Below, piece after piece: positions 7,850 through 16,955 of a DNA stretch of 64,000 bases; position 1 is the stretch's first letter, and each line of letters opens with the position of its first letter. Where the stretch lies: positions 1 through 64,000 of the forward strand of contig JAUMUM010000010.1 in assembly GCA_030530685.1 (NCBI GenBank), written 5' to 3'. The position numbers and the translations under genes were made by a program. Origin of the DNA: Actinomycetaceae bacterium. GTDB lineage: Bacteria > Actinomycetota > Actinomycetes > Actinomycetales > Actinomycetaceae. The notes below the pieces were generated by a model that saw nothing but the letters and a program-made list of their open reading frames with translations, was not told where the DNA came from and ran no database searches.

Positions 7850-9616
7850 ATGACCGTCAAGCACTCTTCGCAGGAACCCGGAGCGCGCCTGGACCTCCAA
7901 CCGGCCAACGCGCCGGCTGGCCAGCTTGCCTTCGACGACCTCGGTGCCCCTTTGTCGGAAGCGACCTTCGTCGTCGTCGATCTGGAGACGACGGGAGGCG
8001 CGCCCGGGCCGAACTCGATCACCGAATTCGGAGCGGTCAAGGTTCGGGGTGGGGAGGTCGTCGGCGAGTTCGCGACCCTCGTCAACCCCGGTGAACCGAT
8101 ATCTCCGTTCATCACCCACCTGACGGGCATCACCACGGCCATGGTCGTGTCAGCTCCGCGCATCAGCCAGGTCCTTCCCAGCTTCCTGGAATTCCTCGGC
8201 TCGGGCCCGGAGACGGTGCTCGTGGCTCACAACGCACGCTTCGACGTCGGCCACCTCAAGGCAGCCTGCGCACATCTGGACATGGCGTGGCCGCGGGTGC
8301 GCGTGGTGGACACCGTCAAGCTCGCGCGCAAGGCCTTCACGCGCGACGAGGCTCCCAATGCCAAGCTGTCCACCCTGGCGCGCCTGTGCGGCGCAGCCAC
8401 ACAGCCCACGCACCGAGCACTCGACGACGCCCGGGCCACCGTCGACGTGCTTCACGCGATCCTCGCCCGGCTGGGTCCACTGGGCGTGACGCACGTGGAA
8501 GACCTTGATGCTGCGGCCGACCCGGTACCGCCGCGCCGACGCCGCAAAGCATACCTGGCCGAAGGTCTGGTGAAAGGCCCCGGCGTCTACAGGTTCATCG
8601 GCCCGGCTGGCGACGTCCTCTACGTCGGAACCTCCGTCAATGTCTACAAGCGTGTCCGCCAGTACTTCACGGCGGCCGAATCGCGCAAGCGCATGGCGGA
8701 AATGATCGACCTGGCGGTACGGGTCGAAGCAACCGCCACGGCCACGACGCTCGAGGCCGGGGTGCTCGAACTGCGCCAGATCGTCGAGTTCGACCCTCCC
8801 TACAACCGCCGCTCAAAGCGCCCGGACAGGCGCCCCTGGCTCGTGCTCACGAGCGAGACCCACCCGCGCCTATCGGTCACGCGAACCGTACCGCTCGACG
8901 ACGTCGACCGGGCGCTCGGGCCGTTCACCACCCAGGGCCAGGCGCGCCGGGCCGCGCAGCTCATCTCCGATTACGCACACCTGCGCACGTGCACCACCCG
9001 GCTTCCACGCGTCGCCAGTCAGGACGCCACCGCCTGCCACCTTCACGAACTCGGGCGGTGCACCGCGCCGTGCCTGCCGGGCGGCACCTCGGACGCCTCA
9101 TGCGAGCGAGCGCGCCGGATCCTTTGCGGAGCCTACGACGACGTATGGGAGTCGCAGATGGCCAAGCTCGGTTCGCTTGCTCGCCAGCAGCGCTTTGAGA
9201 AGGCGGCCAGCGAACGCGACAAGCTTGGCGCCGTTCTGAGCACGGGACGGCGAAAAGAGATCCTGGCTCCGCTCCTGCGTTCGAGCGAAATCGTCGCGGC
9301 CCGGCGCCGTGAGGATTCCGGCTGGGACATCGCCATCGTCCGCTACGGTCGGCTGGCGGGCAGCGCCCTCGCACCCGCGGGGACGGACCCTGTCGCCGCC
9401 GCCGACACCCTGCGCGAGGTGGCCGAGCCGGTCGAACGGCCGAAGCTGGCCGGCGGCGCCGCCCACATCGAGGAAACCGGCCTGCTGGCGGCGTGGCTGT
9501 GTCACGCCGATACACGACTCATTGACTTTTCGCAGGAGGTGCCGCTTGCCCTGCCACGCCGCTCGGCCGCGCGCTTCGACGTGCCGTGGCGCGAAAGACC
9601 GGCACCGGACGAGTAG
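7850..9616 (+). CDS. DEDDh exonuclease fused to a UvrC-like GIY-YIG domain
   Basis: 588 residues, the same architecture as M. tuberculosis Rv2191. The N-terminal domain (about 38-205) is a DnaQ/epsilon-type 3'-5' exonuclease with DLETTG (Asp44, Glu46), HNARFD (His127, Asp132) and HRALDDA (His188, Asp193). After a basic linker a GIY-YIG nuclease domain (about 240-320) shows GPGVYRF and VLYVGTSVNVYKRVR, as in UvrC and Cho. The rest resembles the UvrC middle region, including a CHLHELGRCTAPC cysteine cluster (about 390-410) and a UVR-like helix KLGSLARQQRFEKAASERDKL. The protein probably nicks or trims damaged DNA; the substrate is unknown. It has its own leaderless promoter and converges on trpD. 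Confidence 0.87.
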   Translation: MTVKHSSQEPGARLDLQPANAPAGQLAFDDLGAPLSEATFVVVDLETTGGAPGPNSITEFGAVKVRGGEVVGEFATLVNPGEPISPFITHLTGITTAMVVSAPRISQVLPSFLEFLGSGPETVLVAHNARFDVGHLKAACAHLDMAWPRVRVVDTVKLARKAFTRDEAPNAKLSTLARLCGAATQPTHRALDDARATVDVLHAILARLGPLGVTHVEDLDAAADPVPPRRRRKAYLAEGLVKGPGVYRFIGPAGDVLYVGTSVNVYKRVRQYFTAAESRKRMAEMIDLAVRVEATATATTLEAGVLELRQIVEFDPPYNRRSKRPDRRPWLVLTSETHPRLSVTRTVPLDDVDRALGPFTTQGQARRAAQLISDYAHLRTCTTRLPRVASQDATACHLHELGRCTAPCLPGGTSDASCERARRILCGAYDDVWESQMAKLGSLARQQRFEKAASERDKLGAVLSTGRRKEILAPLLRSSEIVAARRREDSGWDIAIVRYGRLAGSALAPAGTDPVAAADTLREVAEPVERPKLAGGAAHIEETGLLAAWLCHADTRLIDFSQEVPLALPRRSAARFDVPWRERPAPDE

Positions 9617-9843
9617 ACCGCGCACCGATGAACCGCTGACGCGCCAATCCTGCTGCGGCCCTGCGCCAGCCACGCACCATACACCAGGGCCAGGCACGCG
9701 CCGGCAGCCTCGAACATGCGCCGAGAGCCTCGAAGGTACCGGTATCAGAAAGCGGCAAACGTCAGGCAGGCGCCGCAGCCAGGACGCCACGCCGCCACCC
9801 GCCGCGAGACTGCAAATGTCGAGAATTGACCGGGTTGCCGACG

Positions 9844-10902
9844 TCAGGAATTGGACAGGGCGACCCACCGGTCGAGCAGCTCGATGGCCTTACCGGAATC
9901 GACCGCCTCCTCGGCAATTGCGTACGCCCTGGCAATCCGCTCACCGAATGTTCCATCCGCGGCGCGCGTGCCCTCGTGCCGGCCGGCAGCCACGAGCGCT
10001 CCCGCGGCATTGAGCAGCACGGCCTCGCGCACCGGACCCACCCGCTGCCCCTCAAGGACCTCGCGCGTGACGGCCGCGTTGTACTCGGGGCCATCCCCGT
10101 GCAGGTCCTCGACCGAAGCTTTGGCGAGCCCGAGCTCGGCAACCGCGTCAAAGTCGAAGCGCTCGATCGCTCCGTCGCGGACCTCCCACAATTCGTTAAT
10201 CGACACGGCCGATAGCTCGTCCATGCCGTTCTTCCCCCTGAAGACGAGCCCCACGCTCCCCCGCTCGGCCAGCACGCCGGCGACGAGCTCTGCCGCATCG
10301 AGACGCGAAACGCCGATCACGGATACGGAGGGGCGGGCCGGGTTGGTTAGCGGCCCGAGGATATTGAAGGCGGTGGCAATGCCGAGCTCACGCCTCGTCG
10401 GAGAAACGTAGCGCATCGCCGGGTGGAAGACGTTGGCGAAAATGAAGGCGATACCCAGTTCGGCAAAGTCGCGCTCAACGCCTTCGGCCGTCTGGCTGAG
10501 GTTCAGGCCAAGCGCCTCCAGGCAATCCGCCGAGCCCGAAGCAGAGGACGAGGCCCGATTGCCGTGCTTGACGACGGGCACCCCCGTGGCTGCGATGACG
10601 ATTGACGCCATGGTGGAAATATTGACCGTCTTCATGCGGTCACCCCCGGTCCCGACGATGTCGAGAGCGCCGTCACCAACGGAAACCGGCAGCGTGTGGG
10701 CGAGCATGGCCTCGGCCATGCCCCTGATCTCCGTGGGCGTCTCGCCTTTTGCCGCCAACGCCGTCAAGAAGCTCGCCAAAATGGCGGGCGAGGCCTCGCC
10801 GTCCATGATGGTGTTCACGGCAGCTGCGGCTTCATCGCGTTCGAGGTCTTCACCGTTGATGACTCGGGTCAAAAGATCGGGCCACTGAGGCCTTTCGTGC
10901 AT
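9844..10902 (-). CDS. trpD: Anthranilate phosphoribosyltransferase
   Basis: 352 residues. It joins anthranilate to phosphoribosyl pyrophosphate, the second dedicated step of tryptophan synthesis. Conserved elements: GTGGD at 84-88 (PRPP loop), KHGNRASSSASGSADCLEALG (metal and anthranilate contacts), FANVFHPAM and LGPLTNPA. Two starts are close. The ATG at 10911 overlaps the stop of the receiver gene as ATGA. The ATG at 10902 has GGAAGGA eight bases upstream, which I prefer. No other trp gene is in the window, so the pathway is dispersed. Co-transcription with the receiver gene upstream is likely, with translational coupling. Confidence 0.92.
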   Translation of the reverse strand: MHERPQWPDLLTRVINGEDLERDEAAAAVNTIMDGEASPAILASFLTALAAKGETPTEIRGMAEAMLAHTLPVSVGDGALDIVGTGGDRMKTVNISTMASIVIAATGVPVVKHGNRASSSASGSADCLEALGLNLSQTAEGVERDFAELGIAFIFANVFHPAMRYVSPTRRELGIATAFNILGPLTNPARPSVSVIGVSRLDAAELVAGVLAERGSVGLVFRGKNGMDELSAVSINELWEVRDGAIERFDFDAVAELGLAKASVEDLHGDGPEYNAAVTREVLEGQRVGPVREAVLLNAAGALVAAGRHEGTRAADGTFGERIARAYAIAEEAVDSGKAIELLDRWVALSNS

Positions 10903-10907
10903 GCGGC

Positions 10908-11315
10908 TCATCCTTCCAGAATGTCGGCCACCACCGACGAGAGTTCGCGCGGGTTGATCGGGTAAGAGACGATCTTCCTGGCTCCCGACCAGCGTGCGAG
11001 CCACTCGTCCTGCGGGCGAGCGATAAGCAAGACGAAAGGAATATCAGGGTCGATCTCGTCGTGGACCATCTTGCCCAGCCCCATTCCGCCGAGCTTGGGC
11101 GATTCGGCATCGAGGATCATGAGATCGTAGTCGCCCTGGCGCACCTCGTGGAGAAGGGCGTCGGGCGTGGCCGTCTCCTTCCACGAGATCTCCGGCAGGC
11201 CGCGACCGGCGCGCCGTCCCACCGCGGCGAGAACCTCGCGGCGGGTGCTGGCGTCGTCGGAGCAGACGACGATGGAAACTGTCTCGGTGGCTGCGGCTGA
11301 CCTAGGCTCAGACAT
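10908..11315 (-). CDS. Stand-alone receiver-domain protein, atypical
   Basis: 135 residues, a single CheY-like domain with no output domain. The acidic pair (Asp20, Asp21) and the phospho-acceptor (Asp69 in LMILDAESP) are present. The conserved Ser/Thr of strand 4 is replaced (LLIARPQ), and the near-invariant Lys of the KP motif is Tyr (IVSYPINP, residue 118). Such receivers often signal without normal phosphorylation. The start is fixed by GGAGG ten bases ahead of the ATG at 11315. No histidine kinase lies nearby. It overlaps or abuts trpD, so both are probably on one mRNA. Its role is unknown. Confidence 0.72.
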   Translation of the reverse strand: MSEPRSAAATETVSIVVCSDDASTRREVLAAVGRRAGRGLPEISWKETATPDALLHEVRQGDYDLMILDAESPKLGGMGLGKMVHDEIDPDIPFVLLIARPQDEWLARWSGARKIVSYPINPRELSSVVADILEG

Positions 11316-11732
11316 GCCGTCCTCCATGGGTTCTTTCGTCGGGCAACATCGCCATTGTAGCGGCACGAATGCCGGCCAGCAGGGACGTGGCCATTTTTCC
11401 ACCGGGCTCTTCCACGACGAATCGATCCGGGTCATCCGGGCCGAGGAGTCGATCATCGGGGCGGCACGGACACGTGCCTTTGGAGCCTTCGAATTTGCGC
11501 CCGGCCATTCCTGCCCGTCTTGCCGCCCGGCCGCAGGGCTTTCAGCGCGTGAGACACGCGACCGCCGCCTTCCGCGGCGCCCCGAAGTTCAGTGCCCGCC
11601 ACGCGCACGTTCGCCTACACACACAAGGACCAACGTCCTTATACTGATAGCGACGCCTGCGGGACATTGGCATCGCACCGATGCATGGCCGCGCAAGGCT
11701 GACAGACATCCAAGAAATCGGAAGGACCACCG
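11316..11732. promoter_or_regulatory. 417-bp spacer with the probable sodA promoter
   Basis: No convincing gene here. TATACT at 11640-11645 is a good -10. It is overlapped by the inverted repeat AAGGAC (11625-11630), CAAC, GTCCTT (11635-11640), a candidate regulator site. A -35 is not obvious. The sodA leader would be about 80 bases, with GGAAGGA before the ATG at 11733. Confidence 0.45.
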
Positions 11733-12353
11733 ATGACCTACACGCTTCCCGAGCTGCCGTACGACGTCGCAGCCCTCGAACCGCACATCTCGGCCAAGAT
11801 CATGGAACTCCATCACGACAAGCACCACGCCGCCTACGTGGCCGGAGCCAACGCCGCGCTGGAGAACCTGGCCGCCGCCCGCGAGGCCGGCGACCTGTCG
11901 AAGATCAACCAGTATTCCAAGGACCTTGCCTTCCACCTGGGCGGCCACACCAACCACTCGATCTTCTGGAAGAACCTGTCGCCCGACGGCGGCGGCCGCC
12001 CCGAGGGCGAACTGGCCGACGCAATCAACGATGCGTTCGGCTCGTTCGACGGCTTCGTCGCGCAGTTCACCGCGGCTGCCACGGGTATCCAGGGCTCCGG
12101 CTGGGCCGTGCTCGCCTACGACGCGATCTCGGGCAAGCTCGTGATCTTCCAGCTCTTCGACCAGCAGGCCAACGTCCCGGTGGGCACCATCCCGCTGTTC
12201 ATGCTCGACATGTGGGAGCATGCCTTCTACCTCGACTATCTCAATGTCAAGGCCGATTACGTCAAGGCCATCTGGAACATCGCTAACTGGCAGGACGTGG
12301 CACAGCGCCTGGACGCCGCGCGTTCCCAGGCCGAGGGTCTGATCGTTCGCTGA
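11733..12353 (+). CDS. sodA: Mn/Fe superoxide dismutase
   Basis: 206 residues. It dismutates superoxide to oxygen and hydrogen peroxide. By family position the metal ligands are His27, His75 (GGHTNH), Asp159 and His163 (LDMWEHAFY). Length and motifs match the cytosolic Mn/Fe family; Gln residues in FDQQANV and the GSGW stretch lean towards manganese or cambialistic use, which sequence alone cannot settle. GGAAGGA lies seven bases before the ATG. It is monocistronic, ending at a strong bidirectional hairpin shared with the convergent FKBP gene. Confidence 0.95.
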   Translation: MTYTLPELPYDVAALEPHISAKIMELHHDKHHAAYVAGANAALENLAAAREAGDLSKINQYSKDLAFHLGGHTNHSIFWKNLSPDGGGRPEGELADAINDAFGSFDGFVAQFTAAATGIQGSGWAVLAYDAISGKLVIFQLFDQQANVPVGTIPLFMLDMWEHAFYLDYLNVKADYVKAIWNIANWQDVAQRLDAARSQAEGLIVR

Positions 12354-12356
12354 CTG

Positions 12357-12428
12357 GCCGGGCCGATGTCGCTGGCCGGGCTGCGTTGCTGACTTGGCCA
12401 ACATCGCCGGGCCGACGTTGCTGGCCGG
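12357..12428. repeat. Spacer direct repeat, 23 bp, two copies
   Basis: 12357-12379 and 12406-12428 are 23-mers differing at two positions (core GCTGGCCGG). Non-coding, just after sodA. Confidence 0.7.
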
Positions 12429-12504
12429 CAGGCGGCCCCGTCGAGCCACCAAGGCGACGGTAGACCAGCCTAGGCAACTGGCAACGAGCCCAGGCAAGCG
12501 GCAA

Positions 12505-12543
12505 AGAAGAGTGCGAGGGAGTTTTCCCTCGCACTCTTCTTTA
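12505..12543. terminator. Strong bidirectional terminator between sodA and the FKBP gene
   Basis: AGAAGAGTGCGAGGGA (12505-12520) and TCCCTCGCACTCTTCT (12525-12540) form a perfect 16-bp stem with loop GTTT. T-rich bases flank both sides (TTAT on plus, TTTG on minus). Confidence 0.88.
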
Positions 12544-12632
12544 TGTCACAGACAGGAGCGCCTGAGCTACGCCGTCACGAAGAGCGGCGCCTGGCAGCCC
12601 GCTCTGGCGAGCGAGCCGTCGACCCTCGCGCC

Positions 12633-13655
12633 CTAGTTCGCCTGATCCACGGCGCCTTCTTCCGAGTAGCGGAGGATGTCCACCACGGCGTACCCGGCCG
12701 GCCGCGTATTCTGTTCCCCGCCGTCGCTCGCCGGGAAGCTGATGAGCGTCCGCGAGCCCACCGGTAGGCCGCGTAGCTCGTCGAGCAGGCCCTCATTTCC
12801 CAGGTAGACCTGCTGCGGGCCCGAGCCGCCTTCGCCCCACGTGACGTCCTGGACCGTTCCGTCGTACGACGTCATGTAGTAGGCGACGAACATCAGTCCC
12901 GATTCGCCCACCTCGGGGCCGCTGCCACGAGCAATGACCGTGGTCTGCAATTCGGTGGGCTCAGGCGTGCCGTCCTTGATCTTCACGCCGGTCACCGGCT
13001 GCCCGACCTCGCCATCAATCTCCACGGGCAGTGCAGCGGCGTCGGTCTCGACCTGGGCGTCGGCCTGGCCGGCCGATTCCTTGGAAATGGCGTCGTGGAT
13101 CTCGACGTAGAAGACGATCGTGTCGTCGCCATCGATTCCCGCCTGCGGATTGCCTTCGCTCCCGTAGCCGTCATCCGGAGGAAGGGACATGATGACTTTG
13201 TCGCCGACGTGCTTACCCGCAAGGGCCTTGGACCACCCCGGGACGAGTTGATCGAGCGACATCTCTAGTTTGCGCCCCGACGCGAACGAGGAGTCGAAGG
13301 GCGTGTCGTTGCCCCAAACCTGGCCGACGTAGTCGGCGGTGATGAGGTCATTCGCCCCGATCTCGGCGCCACCGCCCTCTTCGAGGACCGTTGACTTGAG
13401 TTCGCAGGGCGGCGTCGATCCCGGGAATGACAGCACCGGGCTGCCGGCGTTGTCCTCCAGCTTCGGCATGTCCTCATCGCTCGGATCGGACTCGGCACAT
13501 CCGGCCGAGCCGCTGGAACTCGACGTCGACGAAGAAGCTTCTGACGAGGAACTCTCACTGCTCTCGCTCGGACCGCTATTGGACGAGCCGCCGCACGCGG
13601 CGAGCGACAGGGCCAGGATCACGGACGCGATGCCGCGAGTGATGTGTGCGCGCAT
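12633..13655 (-). CDS. FKBP-type peptidyl-prolyl isomerase lipoprotein
   Basis: 340 residues. A lipoprotein signal peptide ends in the lipobox LAAC with Cys21, followed by a Ser-rich tether (about 22-50). The FKBP domain at about 80-185 keeps ADYVGQVW, FDSSF, LVPGWSKALAGKHVGDK and LPPDDGYG, the rotamase core. A second, weaker FKBP-like segment follows (about 205-335: VIARGSGPEVGESGLMFVAYY, ending AVVDIL). It probably folds exported proteins at the membrane surface. The start has AGGA upstream. It begins ten bases after the erpA stop and is probably co-transcribed with erpA. Confidence 0.85.
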   Translation of the reverse strand: MRAHITRGIASVILALSLAACGGSSNSGPSESSESSSSEASSSTSSSSGSAGCAESDPSDEDMPKLEDNAGSPVLSFPGSTPPCELKSTVLEEGGGAEIGANDLITADYVGQVWGNDTPFDSSFASGRKLEMSLDQLVPGWSKALAGKHVGDKVIMSLPPDDGYGSEGNPQAGIDGDDTIVFYVEIHDAISKESAGQADAQVETDAAALPVEIDGEVGQPVTGVKIKDGTPEPTELQTTVIARGSGPEVGESGLMFVAYYMTSYDGTVQDVTWGEGGSGPQQVYLGNEGLLDELRGLPVGSRTLISFPASDGGEQNTRPAGYAVVDILRYSEEGAVDQAN

Positions 13656-13664
13656 ATTGTCCTA

Positions 13665-14015
13665 TCAGTGGAAGGAATCGCCACAAGCGCATGTGCCGGC
13701 GGCATTGGGGTTGTCAATCGTGAAGCCCTGCTGCTCGATGGTGTCGGCGAAGCCAATCGAGGCCCCGTCGAGGTAGGGCTTGGACATCTTGTCCACAATG
13801 ACCTCCACGCCGTCGAAGTCGCGGATCGCGTCGCCGTCGAGCACGCGCTCGTCGAAGTAGAGCTGGTACATGAGGCCTGAGCATCCGCCTGGCTGGACGG
13901 CCACGCGTAGGCGAAGGTCGTCACGGCCCTCCTGTTCCAGGAGCGCCCGGACTTTGACCACGGCTTCGTCGCTGAGATTAACGTTGTGCGTTACGGCTTC
14001 GAGCGTCTCGCTCAT
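13665..14015 (-). CDS. erpA: A-type iron-sulfur cluster carrier/insertion protein
   Basis: 116 residues of the HesB/IscA/ErpA family, which carries Fe-S clusters to apo-enzymes. The three ligand cysteines are present: Cys45 in PGGCSGLMY, and Cys109 and Cys111 in GTCACG. The frame extends upstream, but GGAGG before the ATG at 14015 and the conserved region set the start. It is the counterpart of Rv2204c, and the neighbouring Rv2205c-like gene strengthens that. The FKBP lipoprotein gene follows in the same direction. Confidence 0.92.
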   Translation of the reverse strand: MSETLEAVTHNVNLSDEAVVKVRALLEQEGRDDLRLRVAVQPGGCSGLMYQLYFDERVLDGDAIRDFDGVEVIVDKMSKPYLDGASIGFADTIEQQGFTIDNPNAAGTCACGDSFH

Positions 14016-14098
14016 AATTCCTCCAACACGTTCATGGGTGTACCTGACAAGCGTAGTTTGCCGGGCCGACACAATGCCAGAACGCCGCCCCCATTATT

Positions 14099-14133
14099 CT
14101 CCCGGCGCACGCGTTGCTCTCCCGGCGCACGCG
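14099..14133. repeat. Spacer direct repeat, 15 bp, period 20
   Basis: CTCCCGGCGCACGCG occurs at 14099-14113 and 14119-14133, identical, between erpA and the glycerate-kinase-like gene. Confidence 0.75.
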
Positions 14134-14249
14134 CGAGGAGTCGACCGAGGCGGCCGGTGCTCGGCCGACGCACGGTCGCTCGCCACAGCCGGTGCCGCGA
14201 GTCGCAGCCGGCGGTGGCCCGATCGCCACCGACGACGCCGGGCTCCGAC

Positions 14250-15482
14250 CTAGTCCCACCCCCACGTCGTGGCCAGGCGTTCGGCCGCCTGCCACAGCCT
14301 GGCCGACAGACCAGAGGCGGTATCGGGCGTCTCCGTCTGCTCGGAAAACGCGAGCTCTGGCCGTATCTCGTAGGCGGCGTTCAAGCCGAGCCGCGCCAAT
14401 TCGCCGCGGCGCACTCCACCCGCGTCGTAGAGGAGGACAATGGGAACGCCCTCGCCACGCGCATGCTCGACCGCCGCGTTCAGGCCATCGGGAAGCCACT
14501 GGCCGACGGAGCCCGACACGTAGATGCACAGGTCGGCCCCGCTGGCCCAGGAGTCGAGGGCGAGCGATACGGCCTGGCGCACCGGCAGCACTCGGCCGCC
14601 CAGCGCGCGCAGGCCCAGGGCCAAGCCGCCGCCCGCGCCGTCGTAGGGGCCGGGCTCGAGGGAGCCGCCCAGCAGGCCCGGCCGGGACAGGCCCTCGAAA
14701 GCCCGCCTCATCCGCGCGGCTGCCTCGGAGGTTCGGGCCTCCAACGTCTGCGCCCGTGCCGCATCCGTGCCCCGGCGCATCCACGCCCGGGCCAGTCCCG
14801 ACATCCCGAGCAGCCGCTGCTCACCGCCCACGAAGGCGGTGAGGTGGGCGGAGGCGACAGCCTTCCTAGCCTCGTCGAGCATCGCGGTCATTTCTTCGCG
14901 ATCGCCCTGCGGCGTCGCGGCGGCCCGGCGGTCTTGCTCCGCCCTGGCCGCCTCGTCTTGCACGTCGGCCCGGCGGGCCGCCTCGTCTTGCACGTCGGCC
15001 CGGCGCACTCGCCCGGCCTCGGCCGCGCCACCTCCCGGGCCGGGCCCCGTCTCGCTCCCAGCCGGCACGCTACCGCCCCGGCCTGCCAAATGGCCGATCA
15101 TACCCGCGCCGAGGTCACCGGCAGGCGCCATGACCGGCAGGGCGAGGAAGACCTCCCGAGCCCGGCTCCCCAGTGCCCACGCGATGTCGCCGCCGACGCT
15201 CGCGCTCGACTCCGGCAGACCCGCCGTGTAGTCGAGCAGAACCTGCGAGCGGCCCACCCACGCGAAGCGCCTGGCGGCCGCCCCTCCCAACTGCGCGGGT
15301 TCGTCGAGGCCCAGCATGTCGGCCAGGCCGCTGCCCGAATACGGCTCGGCCACCGCGTCGCTGACCTGGCGCACGTCGAACTCGTCCCCGGGGCGCCTCG
15401 ACACCCACCCGCGCCTGACGATGTCGGCCACCTCCCCGGACCGCAGCCCGGGAAGCGGCGAGGCTGCCAGCGCGATCCTCAC
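14250..15482 (-). CDS. Glycerate-kinase-family protein, divergent (Rv2205c-like)
   Basis: 410 residues. The start ([26 protein letters not shown]) and the C-terminal half ([35 protein letters not shown]) follow the GckA glycerate kinase fold. The usual GEGRLD-type motif after the ADL strand is replaced by [11 protein letters not shown], and other active-site signatures are hard to find, so kinase activity is doubtful. The middle carries a low-complexity insert with an exact 30-base duplication ([10 protein letters not shown] twice). Gene order (erpA, this gene, DUF3043) matches Rv2204c-Rv2206. It overlaps the dipeptidase stop by four bases (ATGA), so translation is coupled. The substrate is unknown. 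Confidence 0.6.
   Translation of the reverse strand: MRIALAASPLPGLRSGEVADIVRRGWVSRRPGDEFDVRQVSDAVAEPYSGSGLADMLGLDEPAQLGGAAARRFAWVGRSQVLLDYTAGLPESSASVGGDIAWALGSRAREVFLALPVMAPAGDLGAGMIGHLAGRGGSVPAGSETGPGPGGGAAEAGRVRRADVQDEAARRADVQDEAARAEQDRRAAATPQGDREEMTAMLDEARKAVASAHLTAFVGGEQRLLGMSGLARAWMRRGTDAARAQTLEARTSEAAARMRRAFEGLSRPGLLGGSLEPGPYDGAGGGLALGLRALGGRVLPVRQAVSLALDSWASGADLCIYVSGSVGQWLPDGLNAAVEHARGEGVPIVLLYDAGGVRRGELARLGLNAAYEIRPELAFSEQTETPDTASGLSARLWQAAERLATTWGWD
14946..15005 (-). repeat. Exact 30-bp in-frame tandem duplication
   Basis: 14946-14975 and 14976-15005 are identical and encode two copies of a [10 protein letters not shown] unit inside the glycerate-kinase-like protein. Confidence 0.9.
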
Positions 15483-16834
15483 GCGTCGTCGGCCAGTCGG
15501 CTCAGCAGCAGGGCCTCGGCCAGGATCGCGTTGCGCCAGCCCCCCAGGTGCAGGGACTCGTTCTGAGAGTGGGCCCGCGTGTCGGGATCCTCAATGCCCG
15601 TGACGAGGATCTCCGCCTCGGGAAAAACTTCCTGCAGGTCGGCGATGAACGGGATGGAGCCGCCGATGCCTATGTCCACTGGCTCGGCTCCCCATGCCTG
15701 TTCGAGGGCCCACCGAGCGGCCGTCGTCGCCGGTGTGTCCCCGCTGCTCTTGAAGGACGGGCCGAGCTCGTCGACGGTGACGGAGATCCGGGCGCCGAAA
15801 GGAACGTTGGCCTCGAGGTGCCCCGCGAGCGCCTGAGCGGCCTCGCGCGGGTCCTGGCCGGGCGCCACGCGCAGCGACAGGCGCGCGGTACACGACGGGA
15901 TGAGCGTGTTGGACGAATCAGCCACCGACGTCACGTCCATGCCGATGACCGACAGCGCAGGCTGGGTCCACAGGCGCGAGGCAATGGAGCCGCGTCCGGT
16001 CAGCTCGACGCCGTCGAGCACCCCCGTGTCGGCGCGCAGCGCGTCCTCACGGTATTCGACCTCGGCGTCGTCGTAGGAGGTCAGGCCGTCGACGGCCACC
16101 GCCCCGTCCTCGTCGTGGAGCGTGGCGATCAGACGGGCCATGCACGTGACGGCATCGAGGATGGGACCGCCGTACATGCCCGAGTGCAGCGCGTGGTCGA
16201 GCGTCGTCAGCTCGACCGTCACGCTCGTCACGCCGCGCAGCGACGTCGTCAGCGAGGGGACGCCAACCTTCCAGTTGCTGGAGTCGGCCACGACGATGAC
16301 GTCGGCCTCCAGGCGGTCCCGGTACGCCTCGAGGAACTCGTGGAAGGTCGGCGAGCCGATCTCCTCCTCCCCCTCGACGAAGAGAGTCACGCCGATTCCC
16401 GTCTCGTCGCCGATGGCCTGGAGCGCCGCCAGGTGGACGAGGATCCCCGCCTTGTCGTCGGCCGTACCCCGACCGTAGAGCCTGCCGTCACGCTCGGTGG
16501 GCTCGAAGGGCTCCGACAGCCACCCCCGAAGGTCGCCCTGCGGCTGAACGTCGTGGTGGGCGTAGAGGAGAACCGAAGGCTTGCCGGGCGCGGCCGAGCG
16601 GTGGGCCAGAACGGCGGGCTTGCCCCGCACCGCCCCGGTTTCAAGCTCGATGACCTCGGCGTCAAGGCCGCGTTCGCGCGCCAATTCGGCGACGGCCTCG
16701 GCGCTCGCGCGCATGTGCTCAGCGGCCTGGGGGAAGGCCGAGACGGAGGGAATCCTCGCCAGGGACTCCAGCTCGGACCGGTTCTTGGGTAGCGCGGTGT
16801 CGACGCGGCGCGCAAGATGTTCGTAGTCGCTCAT
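15479..16834 (-). CDS. M20-family metallo-dipeptidase
   Basis: 451 residues. It is probably a cytosolic zinc dipeptidase of the PepV/CNDP-like branch. The metal and catalytic motifs are complete: AHHDVQP (His93, Asp95), [10 protein letters not shown] (Asp126), EGEEEIGS (Glu157/158) and a late HSQNE. The lid domain sits in the middle ([11 protein letters not shown] region), as usual in this family. TAGGCT at 16841-16846 lies six bases before the ATG at 16834, giving a leaderless mRNA. It is the first gene of a pair with the glycerate-kinase-like gene. Substrate range cannot be read from sequence. Confidence 0.9.
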   Translation of the reverse strand: MSDYEHLARRVDTALPKNRSELESLARIPSVSAFPQAAEHMRASAEAVAELARERGLDAEVIELETGAVRGKPAVLAHRSAAPGKPSVLLYAHHDVQPQGDLRGWLSEPFEPTERDGRLYGRGTADDKAGILVHLAALQAIGDETGIGVTLFVEGEEEIGSPTFHEFLEAYRDRLEADVIVVADSSNWKVGVPSLTTSLRGVTSVTVELTTLDHALHSGMYGGPILDAVTCMARLIATLHDEDGAVAVDGLTSYDDAEVEYREDALRADTGVLDGVELTGRGSIASRLWTQPALSVIGMDVTSVADSSNTLIPSCTARLSLRVAPGQDPREAAQALAGHLEANVPFGARISVTVDELGPSFKSSGDTPATTAARWALEQAWGAEPVDIGIGGSIPFIADLQEVFPEAEILVTGIEDPDTRAHSQNESLHLGGWRNAILAEALLLSRLADDA

Positions 16835-16840
16835 GTCACC

Positions 16841-16846
16841 AGCCTA
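16841..16846 (-). promoter_or_regulatory. -10 hexamer TAGGCT, leaderless start of the M20 peptidase gene
   Basis: Six bases (GGTGAC) separate it from the ATG at 16834. Confidence 0.55.
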
Positions 16847-16955
16847 ACCGCCGCCTGAGACACGGAGGTTCGAATGCGCCTTGGAACGAATGGAGTGCCA
16901 CAGCGGCGCATCGTAGAATTGAGCCTGCAATTGGACAGGCCAGGATGGAGCGACA

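Noticed and set aside
13986-15566. 526-codon plus-strand frame over erpA, the glycerate-kinase-like gene and the dipeptidase start
   Set aside because: Arg/Pro/Ala/Gly-rich composition, crosses three real genes on the other strand, no motif.
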